Virus record (IMG/VR): IMGVR_UViG_3300035183_000096
Location: 1 to 64,000 of that record
DNA from: a virus
Length of the DNA stretch: 64,000 nucleotides
Direction: 5' to 3' (one strand)
Every line of letters starts with the position of its first letter. Positions within the stretch are counted from its first letter, which is position 1. Under the pieces are notes generated by a model, which worked only from the letters and a program-made list of their open reading frames with translations, made no database searches and was not told the DNA's origin. Shown piece after piece: positions 59,366 through 64,000 of this stretch. The position numbers and the translations under genes are program-made.

Positions 59366-60165
59366 TGGCTAGACCCAAGAAAACTAATAATTTTGGCAAT
59401 CCTGCTGATAGTAACGATACTGGAGATTTTGTAGTGAATACAGATAGTGGAATTAAGTTGGAAGAGATTGCTGCAAGCAAATTGGAGCACCCACTACCAA
59501 CTGACCCTGCATGGCATGATTATGTCATGATGCAATTTGATGAAGCTGAGGTAGATAACAATGGTTATCCTAAAGTAAGCGGGTTGCGCAGAGTTACAGA
59601 ACAACTGTTGGGTGAAATTGTATATTCTGCACCGACACCAGTTAGCGATAGTGCTGATAGGTCATGTGTCATACATACCATTAAAATAAGATTTCCATAT
59701 GAAAATGAACCTAGGGTTTTTGCCGAAATAGCAGATGCCACACCAGATAATATCAAAGGTAATGAAACAAGTAAAGTAGTATCTAAGCACTTACCGGCAA
59801 CAGCTAGTTCAAGAGCCGAAGCTAGAGCTTTAAGAAAGGCGCTTCGTCTCCGTGTTATGTCGGCGGAAGAGGCTACAACATCTTCTGCTGATAAGGTTAC
59901 AAACGACACCGGCTATATTGAACCAGCACAGATTACATTTATTGATATTATGTGTAGGAGAAATAAGATTGATGTTTGGCGATATATAAATAGTCGCGGA
60001 TTTTTGCCAGATGATGGCACTAAATATACTAACATAGAAAAAGTGCCTTATGATAAGGCTATAAAAATGGCTAGGGCTTTAACTAAGATTCAAAATGGAA
60101 CATTACAAATTCCAGAGGATTTAGTGGGATATGACCCGAATTGGCGTAATAAAGGAGAACTATAA
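59365..60165 (+). CDS. Possible single-strand annealing/recombination protein
   Basis: A 266-residue protein. The segment VSKHLPATASSRAEARALRKALRLRVM (about 139-165) resembles the helix after the core beta sheet in Erf/Rad52-type phage annealing proteins, preceded by a beta-rich region (CVIHTIKIRFPYENEPRVFAEIAD). The C-terminal half is helical. Near the Zn-ribbon DNA-binding gene, an annealing or replication role is likely but unproven. Confidence 0.5.
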   Translation: MARPKKTNNFGNPADSNDTGDFVVNTDSGIKLEEIAASKLEHPLPTDPAWHDYVMMQFDEAEVDNNGYPKVSGLRRVTEQLLGEIVYSAPTPVSDSADRSCVIHTIKIRFPYENEPRVFAEIADATPDNIKGNETSKVVSKHLPATASSRAEARALRKALRLRVMSAEEATTSSADKVTNDTGYIEPAQITFIDIMCRRNKIDVWRYINSRGFLPDDGTKYTNIEKVPYDKAIKMARALTKIQNGTLQIPEDLVGYDPNWRNKGEL

Positions 60166-60473
60166 TGAATTTTCCACCACAAAGTGTGATGATGATGGTG
60201 CCACAAGCTAAACCATCGAAACTTAAGGCTGTAGCTGGTGTTCTTAATCCAGAAACATTGATTGACGTATGGACAGACACTTCTTTTATAGACAAAGATG
60301 TTGTCAAACTTAACCGCTTAACCATTCTTGCTTACAAAGAAATAGAAATGCCAGAAACAAAAATATACAAACTATGGACCAGTGGTGGGTTTGAGTTCTT
60401 CACCAATAATGATAAGTTTAAGAGTGACGACGATGAAAAAGAAAATAAGGATTTGGAAGCTGGGAAATCTTGA
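60165..60473 (+). CDS. Hypothetical protein
   Basis: A 102-residue protein overlapping the previous stop by one base (TAATG). A Met/Pro-rich start (MNFPPQSVMMMVPQAKP) is followed by an alpha/beta part and an acidic, Lys-containing tail. No family. Confidence 0.55.
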   Translation: MNFPPQSVMMMVPQAKPSKLKAVAGVLNPETLIDVWTDTSFIDKDVVKLNRLTILAYKEIEMPETKIYKLWTSGGFEFFTNNDKFKSDDDEKENKDLEAGKS

Positions 60474-60705
60474 ACATAAGATAATGCCAACCACAAAGAC
60501 GTTTGAGAAGTTTACGCAGTTATTACTAGCAGCTTATGAGCATAATGGTGATACTGACATAATGTGGACGCCTGACATAGAAATGTTTGAGGTAGAGTTA
60601 GATAAAGATGACAACTTTCTGTTAAGTGGGGATATAATAACAAGTTCACAAGAATTACAAGAGTTTATCAAGAAGAAGAGAGGTGGTAACAATGAAGGCA
60701 ATTAG
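60433..60705 (+). CDS. Hypothetical protein
   Basis: A 90-residue protein from ATG 60433, overlapping the previous gene by 41 bases in another frame. Basic N terminus, acidic middle (EVELDKDDN), Lys/Gly end. It overlaps the start of the Zn-ribbon gene. Function unknown. Confidence 0.55.
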   Translation: MKKKIRIWKLGNLEHKIMPTTKTFEKFTQLLLAAYEHNGDTDIMWTPDIEMFEVELDKDDNFLLSGDIITSSQELQEFIKKKRGGNNEGN

Positions 60706-61108
60706 ACAAATAGGTAATGGTTTGCAATTTGAGGCAGAAGCAGATAGTCAACTTGGTCTATTTAAGGCTCTTGCCGACATCGACAAAACCTATCAGGAAG
60801 TATTCGGCGAAAAACAATGTGGTTGCTGCCAGTCTAATAACATCTTTTTCAATGAAAGAAATGTAGAGAAAGAAGACGCAAAGACAAAGAAAGTTAAGAA
60901 GTACCAATACTTTGAAATGAAGTGTCGTGACTGTTGGGCTACTTTGTCGTTTGGCCAACACCAAGAAGGTGACACACTGTTCCCTAAGCGTAAACTTGAG
61001 AATGGTGAGTTTGATAAAGAACATAGGGGCTGGAAGAGATGGAAGAAGACAGAACAACCTGCTAAGAGTTCAGCAAAGAAAAATGAAGATGATGATGCCC
61101 CATTCTAA
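60692..61108 (+). CDS. Zn-ribbon DNA-binding protein with SSB-like acidic tail
   Basis: A 138-residue protein of a phage family I recognise by its central pattern: CGCCQSNNIFF ... FEMKCRDCWATLSFGQHQEGDTLFPKR (about 43-110), a Cys4 ribbon followed by a GQH-x-x-G segment. The last residues are a Lys-rich linker and EDDDAPF, nearly the DDDIPF tip that bacterial SSBs use to recruit partners. The OB-fold SSB of this phage lacks such a tip. It probably binds ssDNA or joins SSB partners. Confidence 0.72.
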   Translation: MKAIRQIGNGLQFEAEADSQLGLFKALADIDKTYQEVFGEKQCGCCQSNNIFFNERNVEKEDAKTKKVKKYQYFEMKCRDCWATLSFGQHQEGDTLFPKRKLENGEFDKEHRGWKRWKKTEQPAKSSAKKNEDDDAPF

Positions 61109-61122
61109 TTCATAAAAAAAAA

Positions 61123-61154
61123 GACGGGAGGGAACTTAACCCTACCCGTCTTTT
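61123..61154. terminator. Bidirectional terminator
   Basis: GACGGG (61123-61128) pairs with CCCGTC (61145-61150), extended inside by GGG/CCC. It has a run of A upstream and TTTTCTTT downstream, so it can end transcription from both sides between convergent operons. Confidence 0.9.
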
Positions 61155-61156
61155 CT

Positions 61157-61462
61157 TTATCTTTTAATCATATCAAAGTCTAGTTTATCTTTATCTTTGG
61201 GGTCATCAGAATGAGCATTAAGCCATTTAGTTACCCAATTCTTACCAAAAGTTATTAAAGCAACAATCAACGGAGTGGCCCAAGTCATATCTTTGAAATC
61301 AATTGTAGATATTTGCGTGCCTAAGTATGTTAGAGCAGCACCTATACCGGTAACTATACTAACCACAGCCACATCTGTCCATTGCTTACCACTTTTAACA
61401 GTGGTCCATCCAGCACTACCAAAGTTTTTTGTACCTTTTGCTATTTTTCCGAATATATTCAT
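61157..61462 (-). CDS. Holin-like small membrane protein
   Basis: A 101-residue protein. GAGGAAG supports the start at 61462. Two hydrophobic helices (VAVVSIVTGIGAALTYLG and ATPLIVALITFG) are separated by a short polar stretch, and the C terminus is charged (DDPKDKDKLDF). This is the layout of phage holins, but no endolysin is seen next to it, so the role is tentative. Confidence 0.5.
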   Translation of the reverse strand: MNIFGKIAKGTKNFGSAGWTTVKSGKQWTDVAVVSIVTGIGAALTYLGTQISTIDFKDMTWATPLIVALITFGKNWVTKWLNAHSDDPKDKDKLDFDMIKR

Positions 61463-61546
61463 GATAAGGCTTCCTCTCGTGACCATTGTGCTATTGTTTT
61501 TGTTTCTCCAACTTAGTTGTGCGATTAAGCCAACCTTTTTTGTACA

Positions 61547-62206
61547 TTACATATATTCCAAACTTGCATAAAGCCCAAATTTATCTTTACTACCAATACT
61601 TGTTGGTGTTGCAGACATAGCCAAGAACCAATCGTGAATAGTGTCGCCCGTACCACCATTGATTGGGTTTGACCATGAACCAAAGCCACCCATTCCTGGA
61701 TTAGGAGTTAGACTTAAGGTTACAGCACTTCCATAAATCTCAATCCAACCACTATCACCCTTACCTGAGCTAGTAGCACTTACACCAGATGCGCCAGATG
61801 GCTTAATAATTTCAGCTAAGAAGCAACGTACACCGCTTGGAGGATTATCAATGTTGCTTCTATCGAAAATTCTAACCACAACGTTATCTACTTCAACAGC
61901 AGAACTGTGTGAGAATCTAATTTTGCAAGTAGCTTCTTCATTATATAGGTACAATAAAGGAATGGTGCCTGTACCACGATTGTTGTTAATTACGTTAGAA
62001 CTCGATAATGGAACCGCTCTATTATTATTAAGAGCGCCACCGTTAGCAGTACCAACACTGTTTGTAATATAAGTAGTACCTTGAAACTCATTGACTTTTA
62101 CACTAGCGCCAAAGCCGGCGTCACCATAAAAACCAATACCAGAGCCACCTAAATCGGTTAAGGTAGAACCACCTCCACCTATACCATAAAATGTAATTGC
62201 AGCCAT
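61547..62206 (-). CDS. Predicted virion structural protein
   Basis: A 219-residue Gly/Ser/Asn-rich beta protein with no signal or enzyme motif (FYGIGGGGSTLTDLGGSGIGFYG at the start, DWFLAMSATPTSIGSKDKFGLYASLEYM at the end). It resembles tail or fibre proteins. AGGATA precedes the start. It belongs to the minus-strand structural block. Confidence 0.6.
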   Translation of the reverse strand: MAAITFYGIGGGGSTLTDLGGSGIGFYGDAGFGASVKVNEFQGTTYITNSVGTANGGALNNNRAVPLSSSNVINNNRGTGTIPLLYLYNEEATCKIRFSHSSAVEVDNVVVRIFDRSNIDNPPSGVRCFLAEIIKPSGASGVSATSSGKGDSGWIEIYGSAVTLSLTPNPGMGGFGSWSNPINGGTGDTIHDWFLAMSATPTSIGSKDKFGLYASLEYM

Positions 62207-62275
62207 ACAGTATTATCCTCATGTAAATAAGCGAATTACTACACCTAATTTAATACACTAATGTAATGCACACCT

Positions 62276-64000
62276 TTAGCAATTAGCTGCAATTACTACG
62301 AACTTATTAGCCTGTGGTAGATAGCCACACAAAACTTTTGTTTTCTCACTTATAACAGCACTAGACCAGTTGTAAACTTCCATTGTTCCATCCAAACCTA
62401 TACTATTGCTTAATTTCTTATCATCTAAGCCTAACAGCCGTATCTTAGCTTTTGGCCATTTATCCTTTTTATATACTCTTGGGTCTGAGTCACATGCGTC
62501 TAAGTCTTCGAGCAAATACCCATAAACTGTACCGTGTGGTGTCCATACGCCACGCATATCATCCCAAAGTAAATCAACTGGTCCTGTTCTATATTTCATA
62601 ATATCGCGTCTATCTTCTTCGTTTAGATAGTCTCTAGCAACTTCCCAATCGCCATTATTTTTTACAGTATCTTGAGCAGAACGACAATATATGTTAAAAC
62701 CATATCCACTTACAATTAGCGGTCCCTTAAGACCAATAGCCCTTACATTATCACCAGTTTTTGATTGTCTTGAATACGTTATTGTCTTAGTTTTATAGTT
62801 ATAATCAAAACTCTTCATATCTTTATTGAAGGTTGTGCCTCTTGAATAAACTATAATATCATTATCTTGCCTAAATGGATTTAGCGTTTGGCAAGTCATT
62901 TTACGGTCATCATTTTTAAGCTGAAGAATAGGCTCAATAAACGCTGGCATATACTCATCATCTTTCTTTGTGGAATATGGACGAAGTAAGCCGTTAATAG
63001 ACATCATAGCTGTTTGTTGAAAATGAGAATTATCCCTTGGGTTAATTGATGCTAAAGCATCGCCTGGAGTCATTGCAGCAACTTCAGAGTAACCCTTGTC
63101 AGTTATGTTATAATGTGTAGCAAACAAAATAGCATGTGGGCTTTTAGTATTTATTGCTGAGTGCATACCGTCACGATAGGCTTGATAAATAGTAATAACA
63201 TTATCATAGAACTTATGAAAGGCTTCACGGGCACGTGCCCTAACCGTCTGTATGCCTCTTCCTATCCTAGCCAACCTTTCTTCCTGTTTTTTGCTTAGAC
63301 TGCCTAGAAATCTATAGTCAAATGTCTTGAGCTTATAAGATGTTACCGCTCCCTGTTGACCTATACTTACGTCTATACCTGTAATATTAGAACCAGCAGC
63401 CACCAAGTTGTCTCCTAAACTAAACGCTGGCAAACCAGCAACTCTTACATCGCCCGCTTCACTTACCAGTAAGTTTGTAGCACTAGAGAATAACTTAGAT
63501 ACGGCTGCCAAATGCATACCAGCATATCCACCAAAATTCCAAGGGGCTAAATTAGTGTCTTGTTCAAATTCGGAGCGTCCGATAGCGCCGTTTAAGAACC
63601 AAAAACCAACGCCCGCAGGTCCACCACCATAGGTTATCAAATTATTACGAATAGGTACAGCAATAGCTGCCGGCATTAAGCATTTAGCCGGAATGCCTAT
63701 ACCATTAGTTGGAACCATATTTGTACTTAAGAATTTTAATGTTGGTGCTGTGTTGAAACCATTACCAAAAATTGCGGGAATAGATTCTTCTATGTTATAA
63801 GGATATTTATATACTGCTGTTATTGTCTGAGATAGATTTACTATTACATGGGGAAATGGCGAGTATTTTATGCCGCCATCTATAGAAGCCTGAACATAAG
63901 CCCCATTAGACTGTAACACGCTACTCCTACTAACGGCTGACATTGCATCAATACGTTTATCATTAAAATAGGCGAAACTACCTAATCTAAAACTAGACTG
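62276..64000 (-). CDS. Large virion protein, 5' end beyond window
   Basis: At least 574 residues. An in-frame ATG exists at 63943, but the frame stays open for 19 more codons to the window edge and reads as protein (SFRLGSFAYFNDKRIDAM), so the gene very likely starts beyond 64000. Composition and beta-rich N terminus suggest a tail or appendage protein. A basic helical stretch (KKQEERLARIGRGIQTVRARAREAFHKFYD) lies in the middle. Family unknown. Confidence 0.65.
   Translation of the reverse strand, partial: QSSFRLGSFAYFNDKRIDAMSAVSRSSVLQSNGAYVQASIDGGIKYSPFPHVIVNLSQTITAVYKYPYNIEESIPAIFGNGFNTAPTLKFLSTNMVPTNGIGIPAKCLMPAAIAVPIRNNLITYGGGPAGVGFWFLNGAIGRSEFEQDTNLAPWNFGGYAGMHLAAVSKLFSSATNLLVSEAGDVRVAGLPAFSLGDNLVAAGSNITGIDVSIGQQGAVTSYKLKTFDYRFLGSLSKKQEERLARIGRGIQTVRARAREAFHKFYDNVITIYQAYRDGMHSAINTKSPHAILFATHYNITDKGYSEVAAMTPGDALASINPRDNSHFQQTAMMSINGLLRPYSTKKDDEYMPAFIEPILQLKNDDRKMTCQTLNPFRQDNDIIVYSRGTTFNKDMKSFDYNYKTKTITYSRQSKTGDNVRAIGLKGPLIVSGYGFNIYCRSAQDTVKNNGDWEVARDYLNEEDRRDIMKYRTGPVDLLWDDMRGVWTPHGTVYGYLLEDLDACDSDPRVYKKDKWPKAKIRLLGLDDKKLSNSIGLDGTMEVYNWSSAVISEKTKVLCGYLPQANKFVVIAANC

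Noticed and set aside
1-64000. Prophage or lysogeny module
   Set aside because: No integrase, excisionase, CI-like repressor or attachment-site repeats were seen in this window.

Overview
The window reads as part of the genome of a large, probably strictly lytic tailed bacteriophage (Caudoviricetes). Genes are densely packed, mostly on the + strand, with stop/start overlaps and clear Shine-Dalgarno sites. I see virion-type proteins, a phage tRNA cluster and a full replication and nucleotide-metabolism set. I see no integrase, partition or lysogeny gene, and no terminase, portal or major capsid gene. Several exported proteins, above all the one at 8058-8747, carry sequence patterns I associate with Planctomycetota, so a planctomycete host is my best inference; it is not proven.

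Layout. 1-2.1 kb: tRNA cluster (Ser, Cys-like, Lys, Ile-UAU twice, Val, Thr, Ile-GAU), one tRNA-shaped element with about 60 nt inserted in its anticodon arm, and other structured RNA. 2.1-9.0 kb: small heat-shock protein, cupin, a run of virion/tail proteins including a 14-residue tandem-repeat protein, and exported proteins. 9.1-10.3 kb: metallophosphoesterase and small genes. 10.3-14.3 kb: minus-strand island with a giant aromatic-rich protein and two Cys-rich proteins. 14.4-18.5 kb: glycosyltransferase, acetyltransferase, Cys-rich exported peptide, then a Ro60/Rsr (TROVE) gene followed by a YrlA-type Y RNA with a permuted tRNA-like domain. 18.5-26.9 kb: exported proteins, CCA-adding enzyme head, HNH endonuclease, glycosyltransferases, nuclease, an HNH-ThyX fusion and a sigma factor. 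27-30.7 kb: structural protein, coiled-coil membrane protein, secreted proteins and a papain-like protease. 30.8-50.6 kb: class II ribonucleotide reductase, HNH protein, RecA/UvsX, DnaB-like helicase, primase, dNMP kinase, RecB/Cas4-like nuclease, dUTPase, DNA polymerase III alpha split into two genes (the second holding a mini-intein), uracil-DNA glycosylase, DnaQ-type exonuclease and SSB. 50.6-58.6 kb: glycosyltransferase-rich cluster with PhoH and a methyltransferase-like protein. 58.6-61.1 kb: Vsr/NUMOD-type endonuclease, possible annealing protein and a Zn-ribbon protein with an SSB-like acidic tail. 61.1-64 kb: minus-strand holin-like and virion proteins, the last running off the window.

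How the parts fit. NrdJ, ThyX, dUTPase and dNMP kinase supply dTTP and other dNTPs. The two polymerase pieces, exonuclease, helicase, primase and SSB make a bacterial-style replisome, with RecA and nucleases for recombination. The tRNAs encode no CCA end, which fits the phage's own CCA-adding enzyme. Clear TTGACA-17-TAnnAT promoters precede several operons, three sharing an upstream TTTYCTA, so these units appear to be read by the host housekeeping polymerase; the phage sigma factor may serve other genes.
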